Below are positions 53,449-61,357 of a stretch of 64,000 nt of DNA, in pieces (the stretch's first letter is position 1; every line of letters begins with the position of its first letter). The position numbers and the translations under genes are program-made. The notes beneath the pieces are model-generated. The model saw only the letters and a list, made by a program, of their open reading frames with translations, did no database searches and had not been told where the DNA came from. The DNA comes from Pseudomonadota bacterium (GTDB lineage: Bacteria > Myxococcota > Myxococcia > Myxococcales > Myxococcaceae). The stretch spans positions 1-64,000 of the forward strand of contig JAFAAN010000051.1 in the NCBI GenBank assembly GCA_023426545.1. The letters are read 5' to 3'.

Positions 53449-55298
53449 AGCACTGGAGTGTGGTGTGGGTATTGGCGCTTCCCGCGTGTTCCATACCGAG
53501 CCTGGAAGAGCTCCAGAGCGAGCGCCCCAGGGCTTGCGATGAACAACATGCCTGTGGAGCGGGGCAGGTATGCATCTCCGGGGCGTGTCGGGAAAGTCCC
53601 TGTGGTTCGAGGACTCCGACGGTGGCGTACGCGGACATGGACAGGGATGGATACGCCGCGGTGGGTGCTGCGCCGCGTGTCTTCTGTGAGGGCGTTCCGT
53701 CCGGCTACGTCACAGTGCTCGGGGACTGCGATGACTCGAACGCCGACGTGCACCCGTTGGCAGCAGAGGCATGCAACGGTCGGGACGACAACTGTGATGG
53801 TGTCATAGATGATGGTCTGCCCACTCGCCCCTGGTTTCTGGATGCAGATCAAGACGGTTTCGGGCGAAACACTCCCGCGCTGCAGGCATGCGCAAGACCG
53901 GGCCCCCAATACGTCGACATCACGGGTGACTGCGATGACGAGCGGGCCGACGTCCATCCAGGGGCTGCGGAGTTGTGCAACGGCGTTGACGACAACTGTG
54001 ATGGGGCGGTGGACGAACCGTTCAAGCAGGGCGCGCAGGCACTGGGGACGGAGTGCGTGGCGATCTGCACCGGAACCTACGCGTGTAATGTGGCACAGAC
54101 AGGAACGGTGTGCGTTGCCCCAGCTGCGACGTCTTACTACCCGGACGAGGATGGTGATGGTGAGGGCCAGAAGGACAGCGAGCCGGTTGCGGCGGTGTGC
54201 CCTGGACAGGCGCCTCCGCCGCTGATGGCGGCGAACACGCTGGACTGCGATGACCATGACAGCGCCACGAATACCCAGGGGACGGAGGTGTGCGACGGCC
54301 TGGACAACGACTGCGACGGAGAGGTCGATGAGCTGATGTCCTGCGGCTCGCTGAAGATGGTCGAGGACCCGGCTCTGGTGGGACGCCAGTGGAGGACGGT
54401 GGCCGTGCACCCGAAGGGTTACCCGCTGTGGCTCGCGGGAATGGGGGGCAAGCTGGCGGTGAAGAGGGCCCCCGAGTCGCCGTTCGTGAGTCACGACGGC
54501 GATACGCCAACCGGGTGTGGTCCTCAGGGAAATACCCTGAATTGGCACGCGGCCTGGGTCAATCCTGCTAATGGCCATGTCTTCCTGGCGGGCCAGGATG
54601 GCTGGCTGGCCGAGCATGACGGGGGCTCATGCATCAGACTCCAACAGTTCAACCTCCCTGGCTCCGTGGACTTCTTTTCGGGGGTCGTTGGTGTGGGCGA
54701 GCCGCTCCAGATATTCGCTGTCTCCACTCGGGGAGAACTGTACGAGTGGAAGGCAAACCCCCTCCATGCGGATATTTATGGCAGGTATTGGGGACTCCAT
54801 GCGCTCGGTCAGGATTCGCTGTATGCGGTGGGGTCGACAAATGAGTTGGAACCGCTGAATCCCTCTGTGAATCTCCATACTCGCCAGGGCTGGAATGCTC
54901 CAGTGGATCAGAACCTCCAGGGGACGGCGGGGTACAACGGAAGCCTGCGCGCGGTGTGGGCCGCGAATACCAGTCTCATCTACGCGGTGGGCGACGCCGG
55001 TCTGGTAGTGAAGGGCAGTGGGCAGTCGCGGGATTGGGAGCGAGTGCTTCCGCCCGTGAGGGCCGCGGTCAACTACACCAGCGTGGCTGTGCCGCCCGAA
55101 ACCGAGAATGCCTACATCATTGGCAATGACAGTAACGGGGGCCGACTGCACCGGTTGACACTGCACGGCTGGGCCAAGGCGCCAGCCTTCACCCCGAGCG
55201 CTCCAGACGTCCTCCTCCGCGACATCGCCATGACGTCCGCGGGAGACTTCTGGATTGTCGGAGACGATGGCCGCGTCTACCACTTCCCGGAGCCGTAG
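53445..55298 (+). CDS. MopE-like Cys-rich surface lipoprotein (copy 2)
   Basis: A 617-residue lipoprotein (lipobox ALPAC, Cys15). An EGF/Cys-rich start (CDEQHACGAGQVCISGACRE) precedes MopE-type units (DMDRDGY, GDCDDSNADVHP, EACNGRDDNCDGVIDDG and repeats to about 300), then a propeller-like C-terminal part that closely follows copy 1 (WRTVAVHPKGYPLWLAGMGG; HAAWVNPANGHVFLAGQDGW; DFWIVGDDGRVYHFPEP). The last 27 bases of the two genes are identical over GTCTACCACTTCCCGGAGCC and the stop. It is coupled to the preceding gene by ATGA. Its stop is 3 bases from the end of the convergent ClC gene. Confidence 0.8.
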   Translation: MKHWSVVWVLALPACSIPSLEELQSERPRACDEQHACGAGQVCISGACRESPCGSRTPTVAYADMDRDGYAAVGAAPRVFCEGVPSGYVTVLGDCDDSNADVHPLAAEACNGRDDNCDGVIDDGLPTRPWFLDADQDGFGRNTPALQACARPGPQYVDITGDCDDERADVHPGAAELCNGVDDNCDGAVDEPFKQGAQALGTECVAICTGTYACNVAQTGTVCVAPAATSYYPDEDGDGEGQKDSEPVAAVCPGQAPPPLMAANTLDCDDHDSATNTQGTEVCDGLDNDCDGEVDELMSCGSLKMVEDPALVGRQWRTVAVHPKGYPLWLAGMGGKLAVKRAPESPFVSHDGDTPTGCGPQGNTLNWHAAWVNPANGHVFLAGQDGWLAEHDGGSCIRLQQFNLPGSVDFFSGVVGVGEPLQIFAVSTRGELYEWKANPLHADIYGRYWGLHALGQDSLYAVGSTNELEPLNPSVNLHTRQGWNAPVDQNLQGTAGYNGSLRAVWAANTSLIYAVGDAGLVVKGSGQSRDWERVLPPVRAAVNYTSVAVPPETENAYIIGNDSNGGRLHRLTLHGWAKAPAFTPSAPDVLLRDIAMTSAGDFWIVGDDGRVYHFPEP

Positions 55299-55301
55299 CC
55301 C

Positions 55302-56609
55302 TCATCCGCCGTCCCGCCCACCAGGTCCGGGGGGCGGGGGCGGAGTACGCTCTTCGCGGGCCAGCTCCCGCAGGGCCACGATTCTCTCCAGCAGTGGCCC
55401 CCCATGCTTGAGCCGGGCAATCCGCTGTGACGGATAGATGCCCCGGTGCCCCGTGAGCAGGTACGCCACCGTGGCCACGATGACCACGTGGGGCAGTACG
55501 TTCGCCCCCACCAGCTCCACGGCCATGATGGACAGCGCCAGCGGCGTATTCGCCGCCGCCGCGAACACGGCCGCCATGCCCACCGCCGCGCCCAGGTCCA
55601 ACGGCAGGCCCAGGAGCCTCGCCAGCACGTTGCCCAGCGCCGCGCCGATGAAGAACAGCGGCGTCACCTCGCCACCCAGAAACCCCGCGGCCAGCGTCAC
55701 CGCGGTGAAGGCCAGCTTCCACGCGAACGCGGACACGGGCAGCGCCGGGTCGTGGAAGGCGCGCAGGATGCCCGGCACGCCCAGCCCCAGGTAGTCATCC
55801 GTCCCGGACAGCTTCCACAGCACCACCACCGCCAGGCCGCCCGCGGCCATCCGCAGCGGGAGCGTGGGCACGCGGTGCTCCAGCAGCTTCTTCAGCCGGT
55901 GCATCAGCTCCACGAACACCACCGCCACCACTGCCACCGCCACCGCGAACACCAGCCACTTCCCCAGTACGCTCGTCGTCAGCGACAGCGGCGCCGGGGC
56001 GGGATAGGCCGTGTGGTGGATGCCCAGGCCCCGCGTCACCAGGTCGCCCACCACGGAGGCCACCAGCGCGGGGAGCAGCGCCTCGTAGCCCATCCGCCCC
56101 ACGACGACGACCTCCAGCCCGAACACCGCCCCCGCCACCGGCGTGCCGAACACCGAGCCGAACCCACCGGCGATGCCCGCCGCCAGCAGCTCGCGGCGCG
56201 TGTCCGGCCCCACTCGGAGGCGCCGGGCCACCAGGTCCGCGAGGCTGCCGCCCATCTGCACCGCCGTGCCCTCGCGGCCCGCGCTGCCGCCGAACAGGTG
56301 CGTCAGCACCGTCCCCACGAGCACCATGGGCGCCATGCGCACCGGCACCTGCGAGTCGCTCACGTGCACCGTGTCCAACACCAGGTTGTTGCCCCCGCGG
56401 ATGGGCCCGCCCCACTTCCCGTACACCGCCCCCAGCACCAGCCCCGCGACGGGCAGCGCGTACACGAGCCACGGGTGCCCTTCCCGGAAGTGCGTCGCCT
56501 CGTCCAGCAGGTAGAGGAAGACCGCGGACGCCACGCCGCACACGAGGCCCACGAGCCCGCCCAGGACCAGCCACTGCAGCAGCGCTCTCGTGCCACGGGA
56601 AAGATTCAC
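55302..56609 (-). CDS. ClC-family voltage-gated chloride channel/antiporter
   Basis: A ~435-residue ClC membrane protein. The selectivity-filter segments are present with changes: GGSAGREGTAVQMG (for GxxGREGP), a GGFGSVFGTPVAGAVFGLEV stretch, and AGFLGGEVTPLFFIGAALGN. The gating glutamate of GREGP is kept (GREGT). Charged His/Arg-rich tail at the C-terminus. I place the start at GTG 56609 just after GGAG; codons further upstream to 56693 lie in a region of phased TGAAACA repeats and are probably not translated. Proton-coupled exchange or fluoride-type transport cannot be told apart here. The 3' end nearly touches MopE copy 2. Confidence 0.87.
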   Translation of the reverse strand: MNLSRGTRALLQWLVLGGLVGLVCGVASAVFLYLLDEATHFREGHPWLVYALPVAGLVLGAVYGKWGGPIRGGNNLVLDTVHVSDSQVPVRMAPMVLVGTVLTHLFGGSAGREGTAVQMGGSLADLVARRLRVGPDTRRELLAAGIAGGFGSVFGTPVAGAVFGLEVVVVGRMGYEALLPALVASVVGDLVTRGLGIHHTAYPAPAPLSLTTSVLGKWLVFAVAVAVVAVVFVELMHRLKKLLEHRVPTLPLRMAAGGLAVVVLWKLSGTDDYLGLGVPGILRAFHDPALPVSAFAWKLAFTAVTLAAGFLGGEVTPLFFIGAALGNVLARLLGLPLDLGAAVGMAAVFAAAANTPLALSIMAVELVGANVLPHVVIVATVAYLLTGHRGIYPSQRIARLKHGGPLLERIVALRELAREERTPPPPPGPGGRDGG

Positions 56610-56610
56610 G

Positions 56611-56647
56611 TGAAACACTCCGGACCTGGGTGAAACATGATGAAACA
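56611..56647. repeat. Three phased TGAAACA repeats before the ClC start
   Basis: TGAAACA occurs at 56611, 56631 and 56641, so the copies are exactly 20 and 10 bases apart and lie on one face of the helix. A related palindrome GTTTCAAAC is at 56687-56695. They precede the GTG of the ClC gene on the minus strand. A regulator-binding array is likely. Confidence 0.5.
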
Positions 56648-56714
56648 CTGCGTCAAAGGCTTGCTCCGCGTCATTCTGACGACACCGTTTCAAACCGGGG
56701 TGAGGTCATCACAA

Positions 56715-56767
56715 CACCAGTATTTCTGACCTGGTGCGTTATTCTTGTTTGAAGGTGATTTGCAAAT
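56715..56767. promoter_or_regulatory. Candidate promoter region of the GDSL hydrolase
   Basis: In the AT-richer DNA before the hydrolase start (56830) there is CACCAG-N10-CTGGTG (56715-56736), a perfect 6-base inverted repeat, and the perfect 10-base palindrome ATTTGCAAAT (56758-56767). Either may bind a regulator. No clear -10 or -35 could be assigned. Confidence 0.35.
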
Positions 56768-56829
56768 CGGCGCCATGTAGCCTTCGCGCTCCCCCAAAAA
56801 CCCCCAGCGGGAATCCAAAGGAGCGGGGC

Positions 56830-57885
56830 ATGTCTTTCCGTCACAGCGGGATGTCCGTCGTCGCCATGTGCGCGGCCTTCACGGTCGGTGGTAGCGCGAT
56901 GGCGAGCACCCTCAACCAGAACACGTCGTGGACCATTGACCAGCCGTCGACGTCGACGAAGTATCGCGTGGTGGCTTACGGCGACTCCATCTACGCCGGC
57001 TACAACGGGACCGTCCTCTTCTGGAACGTGGCCCGCCGCGCGGCGCCGGTGGTGCACGGCGAGGAGCTGGCGCGGAAGTGGAACGCGGACGTGGAGGTCA
57101 TCCGCCGCACCAAGTCCGGCGCGAAGGCGGACGACATCTACAACAACAAGATTGTCTCCGAGCGCTCGTACATGCAGGCGGCCAACACCCGCGTCGTCAT
57201 GTTCGAGATGTGTGGCAACGACTACCTCCAGGCGCGCAGCGCCTTCTCGGACCAGACGGGCACCTGTAACTACAGCGGCCTGGAGAACGCCCTGACGACC
57301 TGCACCACGTACATGGAGCGGGCGATGCAGGCCATCAACCAGTACGCGCCCGCCACCGCGACGAAGATCATCTCCAACATCTACTACCCGGGCTTCGATG
57401 CGGACAACGTGAACACCCGGTGCACGGACTCCGCCACGGGCCGGGTCGTGAACAAGCAAGACCGCTTCCTGCCGCTGCTGGCGCGCAGCAACTGGCGTGC
57501 GTGCAACCTGGCGGCTCGCTACGGCTTCAAGTGCGCGGACTCGTTCGCGGAGTACATGGCCGCGGATTATGACTCCAACGGCGATGGCCAGGTGGACTCC
57601 GCCGCCATCCGCTACATCCATGGTGAGTCCGAGGCGGCGTACGTCCAGCGCGTCTCCGTCACGCTGCGCTCCACGCTGCGCGACGCCAACACGCACTTCG
57701 CCAACTCGAGCACCAGCTACGACTACATCCAGTCCGACAACGTCCACCCGACCTACACCGGTGGCACCCTCTCCAGCTCTGGCAGCGGCCCGCTGCCCTA
57801 CACCGGCGAGAACCCGAACTGGAACAAGACGGGCCACGACCGCATGGGCTGGGAGAGCGCGAAGTTCAACCCCGCTCAGCCGTAG
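56830..57885 (+). CDS. Secreted SGNH/GDSL hydrolase
   Basis: A 351-residue secreted esterase/lipase-type enzyme. The signal peptide (MSFRHSGMSVVAMCAAFTVGGSAMA) precedes block I with the catalytic Ser in VVAYGDSIYAGYNG, block III as FEMCGNDYLQ, and the Asp-x2-His pair in SDNVHPTYTG. Three pairs of Cys suggest disulfides. Within the C-terminal part lies DSNGDGQVD, a calcium-loop-like motif. ATG 56830 follows AAAGGAG. Gene stands alone, convergent with a membrane protein gene, with a hairpin between. Confidence 0.87.
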   Translation: MSFRHSGMSVVAMCAAFTVGGSAMASTLNQNTSWTIDQPSTSTKYRVVAYGDSIYAGYNGTVLFWNVARRAAPVVHGEELARKWNADVEVIRRTKSGAKADDIYNNKIVSERSYMQAANTRVVMFEMCGNDYLQARSAFSDQTGTCNYSGLENALTTCTTYMERAMQAINQYAPATATKIISNIYYPGFDADNVNTRCTDSATGRVVNKQDRFLPLLARSNWRACNLAARYGFKCADSFAEYMAADYDSNGDGQVDSAAIRYIHGESEAAYVQRVSVTLRSTLRDANTHFANSSTSYDYIQSDNVHPTYTGGTLSSSGSGPLPYTGENPNWNKTGHDRMGWESAKFNPAQP

Positions 57886-57926
57886 CGACGTCCGCGTCCA
57901 CGCCACGGGCGTGAGCGCGGTGCACG

Positions 57927-57957
57927 GGCCTCCGGTTGCCTTCGGGAACCGGGGGCC
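57927..57957. terminator. TTCG-loop hairpin between convergent genes
   Basis: GGCCTCCGGTTGCC-TTCG-GGAACCGGGGGCC at 57927-57957 folds into a stable stem (one bulged G, one G-U pair) with a TTCG tetraloop and is followed by a moderately T-rich stretch. It lies between the hydrolase stop (57885) and the end of the minus-strand gene (57986). Confidence 0.7.
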
Positions 57958-57985
57958 TTGTCGTTTCCAGCGCACGGCGCGCACG

Positions 57986-58906
57986 TCACATCATGAAGCG
58001 CGCGCCGATCGACGCGAGGATGCCGACGTAATAGACGAGCCTGCAGAGCCACTCCGCCGCGCGCCGCACGCCGCGCGCCCAGGCTGGCAGAAGCCACGCA
58101 GCCAGGAGCGACACGCCCTCCGCGATGACGCGCCAGAAGCAGGCGAAGAGCAGCAGGAGCAATGAGATGGGCGCGTAGTACCGGCCGAACGAGCGCAGGT
58201 ACGCGCCCAAGCCATACATCTGGTACTCCCCCAGCGCGCCTCCAAACGAGATGACCTGGTACGAGTAGAAGAGGATGCCCGTGGGCACGAGCGGGAAGAG
58301 CACGAACTTCACCAGCAGGTGGTACCAGCGCCGGCGCCACAGGGCATGGCGCGCCTGGGCGTAGCGAACCAGCGTGTGGGCTTGCGCGGCGTCTGGTGCT
58401 CCGTGCCGGCCCAGCGCGTTCAGCAGGGGCACTGCGTCCTCCACCTCCAGCGCGTGGCTGAAGGCGCGGCCGGACCTCATCCGCAGCGCCAGGCCGGGGC
58501 CCGGGAGCGGCAGCCGCCAGGGGCGCACCGCGGCCACGGCCTCGAAGGGAACCTCCATCCGGGCGCCGCCGCGCAGGGTCAGGGTCCACTGGTGGGTGTC
58601 CACGTCCACGGTGGCCCGGCGGCTGCGGCGCAGCGCGGAGACGAACGCGAGCGGTAGCACGACTCGCAGCACCAGCCCGATGGCGATGGGCGCGGGCTGC
58701 TGCATCCGTTGGGTCCCTTCGAAGATGTCCATCCAGAGCTGCGCGGCGAAGTGGAGCAGGGCACCGAGCACGGCGAGCTGCGTCGCCACCGCGAGTCCTC
58801 GCAGCACGGGTGTCCAGGCGGTCACGACGAAGCGAGCGGGCTCGGGCGTGGTGGCGGGCGGTGGCATGCCGGGGGCGTTGGTGACGAGCATGGACGAAGA
58901 GCTCAT
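57986..58906 (-). CDS. Membrane protein with PH-like central domain, function unknown
   Basis: A 306-residue inner-membrane protein. Two spans near the start (LAVATQLAVLGALLHFAAQLW; AIGLVLRVVLPLAFVSAL) are followed by a soluble ~100-residue domain with strands VDVDTHQWTLTLRGGARMEVPFEAV that resembles a bacterial PH-like fold, then three C-terminal spans (LLVKFVLFPLVPTGILFY; PISLLLLLFACFWRVIA; LVYYVGILASIGA). No enzyme motif is seen. The start at ATG 58906 is the first Met before the first span; ATG 58891 is possible. Divergent from the small protein gene before lnt. Confidence 0.75.
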   Translation of the reverse strand: MSSSSMLVTNAPGMPPPATTPEPARFVVTAWTPVLRGLAVATQLAVLGALLHFAAQLWMDIFEGTQRMQQPAPIAIGLVLRVVLPLAFVSALRRSRRATVDVDTHQWTLTLRGGARMEVPFEAVAAVRPWRLPLPGPGLALRMRSGRAFSHALEVEDAVPLLNALGRHGAPDAAQAHTLVRYAQARHALWRRRWYHLLVKFVLFPLVPTGILFYSYQVISFGGALGEYQMYGLGAYLRSFGRYYAPISLLLLLFACFWRVIAEGVSLLAAWLLPAWARGVRRAAEWLCRLVYYVGILASIGARFMM

Positions 58907-58986
58907 GGGGGTGAGCGGAGGCTGCTGTGTTTGCCTCGGGGGGAGTGGCTCCGTAGCATATGCAGCCTGGAGGTCTTCGCGCGAAC

Positions 58987-59640
58987 ATGAGGCCGCAGTC
59001 CCCTGTACCGGAGCGTCGCGTCGACAGCGACGGCGTCACGCACGTCACGCCCGCTCGCACGGGCAAGGGCCTGCGTGTGTGGCTCGTGGGCGGCGCGTGT
59101 GTCTTCACGCTTGCGTGCATTGGCTTGAGTGTCTGGTGGGGCTCGACGGACATCGAGGTGGAAGCGCCGCCACCGCTCGCGGAGGCACCGTCGCCGATTC
59201 ATCCTCCGACGCCCGAGGCGCGTGCCCGCGCGCCTCGGCCACGGCCGCCTCCCGTCGTTGCCTCGGCACCGCGCCCTGCCGCCGCGCCCGAGCCCGAGCT
59301 GGCCACTGACACCGAAGTCGAGGAGCCCGCCATGGAATCCCAACCGACGGGCATCCAGCTCTACCGGCCCGGGACGAAGCCCATCAAGCGGGGCCTCGTG
59401 GTCCCCGACGACTTCGAGCTGCCGCCCGGGTACATGCGCCATTTCCAGTACACGGACTCGGGTGAGCTCGTGGCGGCCGTGCTGATGTTCCATCCCGACC
59501 ACCAGCCCACGGATGCGAACGGGCAGCCAGTTCCCATGCCTCCCGACCGGCTGGTGCCCGAGGAGCTGGCCCCGCCGGGAATGCCCATCCAACGGTTGGA
59601 GCTGCCCGAGGGCGCGGAGCACGCGGCGCCCTCTCCGTGA
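58987..59640 (+). CDS. Single-span Pro-rich envelope protein, function unknown
   Basis: A 217-residue protein with a cytoplasmic start of ~30 residues, one membrane span (LRVWLVGGACVFTLACIGLSVWW), a Pro/Ala/Glu-rich stretch of about 65 residues that could cross the periplasm, and a C-terminal domain of about 95 residues (IQLYRPGTKPIKRGLVVPDDFELPPGYMRHFQYTDSGELV) that I do not recognise. ATG 58987 is chosen because GGAGG lies 13 bases upstream; the ATG at 58960 has none. The stop overlaps the start of the next gene (GTGA), which ties it to lipoprotein acylation. Confidence 0.7.
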   Translation: MRPQSPVPERRVDSDGVTHVTPARTGKGLRVWLVGGACVFTLACIGLSVWWGSTDIEVEAPPPLAEAPSPIHPPTPEARARAPRPRPPPVVASAPRPAAAPEPELATDTEVEEPAMESQPTGIQLYRPGTKPIKRGLVVPDDFELPPGYMRHFQYTDSGELVAAVLMFHPDHQPTDANGQPVPMPPDRLVPEELAPPGMPIQRLELPEGAEHAAPSP

Positions 59641-61265
59641 TTGAGAGACAGATGCACGGGGGCCGCGGCTGGCACCTGGGAACGGCGCTGCTGGGGGTCG
59701 TGGGGACCACGGTCCTGTTCGCGCTGTTCGCCCGGCTGGAGGCGCGCTGGTTGGCGCTCGGCTGGGTGGCGATGGTGCCCTGGCTCGCGGCGCTGGACCG
59801 GGCCCGCTCGGCGCGCGAGGCGCTGGGCCTGGGCGTGCTGCTCAGCGTGACGTTCACCGCGGCCGTCTTTCATTGGTTCCCGGGCGCGCTCCAGGCGTAC
59901 TCCCGTGCGCCGACGTGGGTGGGCTGGGCGTTGTTCCTGCTGGTGGCGCCGGTGCTCCAGCTCCAGTTCCCCGCCGCCGCGCTGGCCCGATACGCGGCGC
60001 GGCGCCTGGCGCGGGAGGGGCAGGGGTGGTTGCCGCCGCTGGTGGGGACGCTCGCGTACGTGGGCGTGGAGGGAATCACGCCCAAGCTCTTCGCGGACAC
60101 GCTGGGGCACGCGCTCTACGCCTCCGAGTGGCAGCGCCAGGGCGCGGATGTGGCGGGTGCGCCAGGGCTCACGCTGGTGTTGCTGCTGGGCAACGAGCTT
60201 GTGCTCGCCGCGGTGCGTGCCTGGAGGCGCCGTGGGGCGCGGCACGCGTGGCGGCCCGGGGTTGGGTTGGCCGTGCTGGTGCTCGGGCTGACGGGGTATG
60301 GAGCCTTACGGCATGCCCAGGTGCGCGCGGCGGTCCGGGCCGACGGTGGGCTGGTGGTGGGCGCCGTGCAGGCGAACATCACCCGCTATGAGAAGTTGAA
60401 GGCGGAGATGGGGGCTTACGAGGTCGTGCGGATGGTGCTCGACACGCACTACGCGATGTCGGACGCGCTGCTGCGCGACGGGCCGCTGGACCTGCTGGTG
60501 TGGCCGGAGACGGTGTACCCCACGCCCTTCGGGACGCCTCGCAGCGAGACGGGCGCGACGCTGGACGCGGAGATTGCCGGCTATGTCACCGAGCGCGGCG
60601 TGCCGCTCGTGTTCGGCACCTACGACCTGGAGGACGAACGTGAGTTCAACGCCGCCATGTTCCTGGGCCCGTCGTCGCTTGGGGGCGCGGCCGAACGCGC
60701 CGCGTATCGCAAGACGATGCTCTTCCCGCTGACGGAGTGGGTGCCGGACCTCATCGATACCCCCACGTTTCGCGAGTGGCTGCCGTGGACGGGACGTTGG
60801 AAGCGCGGACCCGGGCCTCGCGCGGTGAGCTTCATGCTTCGAGACGGGCGCACGCTCCGGGTGGCGCCGCTCATCTGCTACGAGACCATCTTCCCCGAGT
60901 ATGTCGCGCAGGGCGTGCGGCAGGGCGCGGAGCTGCTGCTCACGCTGTCCAATGACTCGTGGTTCACCGGCACGCCCGCGCCCCGGCTGCACCTGATGCA
61001 CGCCGCCTTCCGCAGCATCGAGACGCGGCGGCCCCAGGTCCGGGTGACGAACTCGGGCGTGTCCGCGCTCATCGATACGACGGGCGCGGTGGTGGCGGAG
61101 GTGGACGACAACCAGCGCGCCAGCCTCATCATGCGCGTGCCCGCCTCGGCCCCGTTGTCCACGCTCGCCCTGGCGTGGGGAGACTGGCTGAGCCCCCTGG
61201 CGCTGGTGTCGGCGGCGGCGCTGCTCGCCGGGCTGGGGTTGCCACGGCGCGCGGCCAGGCGTTGA
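59637..61265 (+). CDS. lnt: Apolipoprotein N-acyltransferase homologue
   Basis: A 542-residue integral membrane enzyme with six or more N-terminal spans and a nitrilase-like periplasmic domain. The Lnt catalytic triad is complete: Glu291 in VWPETVYP, Lys359 in YRKTMLFP and Cys414 in LICYETIFPE; SNDSWF follows. Lnt adds the third fatty acid to lipoproteins in the inner membrane. The start is GTG 59637, overlapping the previous stop. The gene is next to no tol/pal or ybeX genes as in E. coli, and may be a second, specialised copy: the partner gene and the many lipoproteins of this genome make that plausible. Confidence 0.88.
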   Translation: MIERQMHGGRGWHLGTALLGVVGTTVLFALFARLEARWLALGWVAMVPWLAALDRARSAREALGLGVLLSVTFTAAVFHWFPGALQAYSRAPTWVGWALFLLVAPVLQLQFPAAALARYAARRLAREGQGWLPPLVGTLAYVGVEGITPKLFADTLGHALYASEWQRQGADVAGAPGLTLVLLLGNELVLAAVRAWRRRGARHAWRPGVGLAVLVLGLTGYGALRHAQVRAAVRADGGLVVGAVQANITRYEKLKAEMGAYEVVRMVLDTHYAMSDALLRDGPLDLLVWPETVYPTPFGTPRSETGATLDAEIAGYVTERGVPLVFGTYDLEDEREFNAAMFLGPSSLGGAAERAAYRKTMLFPLTEWVPDLIDTPTFREWLPWTGRWKRGPGPRAVSFMLRDGRTLRVAPLICYETIFPEYVAQGVRQGAELLLTLSNDSWFTGTPAPRLHLMHAAFRSIETRRPQVRVTNSGVSALIDTTGAVVAEVDDNQRASLIMRVPASAPLSTLALAWGDWLSPLALVSAAALLAGLGLPRRAARR

Positions 61266-61357
61266 TGCACGGGCCCTGTGTGGCGGCGCCAGGGCGGACG
61301 GTGGTCCCACCTCGCGGCGTGCCACCTGAGTCCGCCGCGATGAACGCGCGAGCCCCG

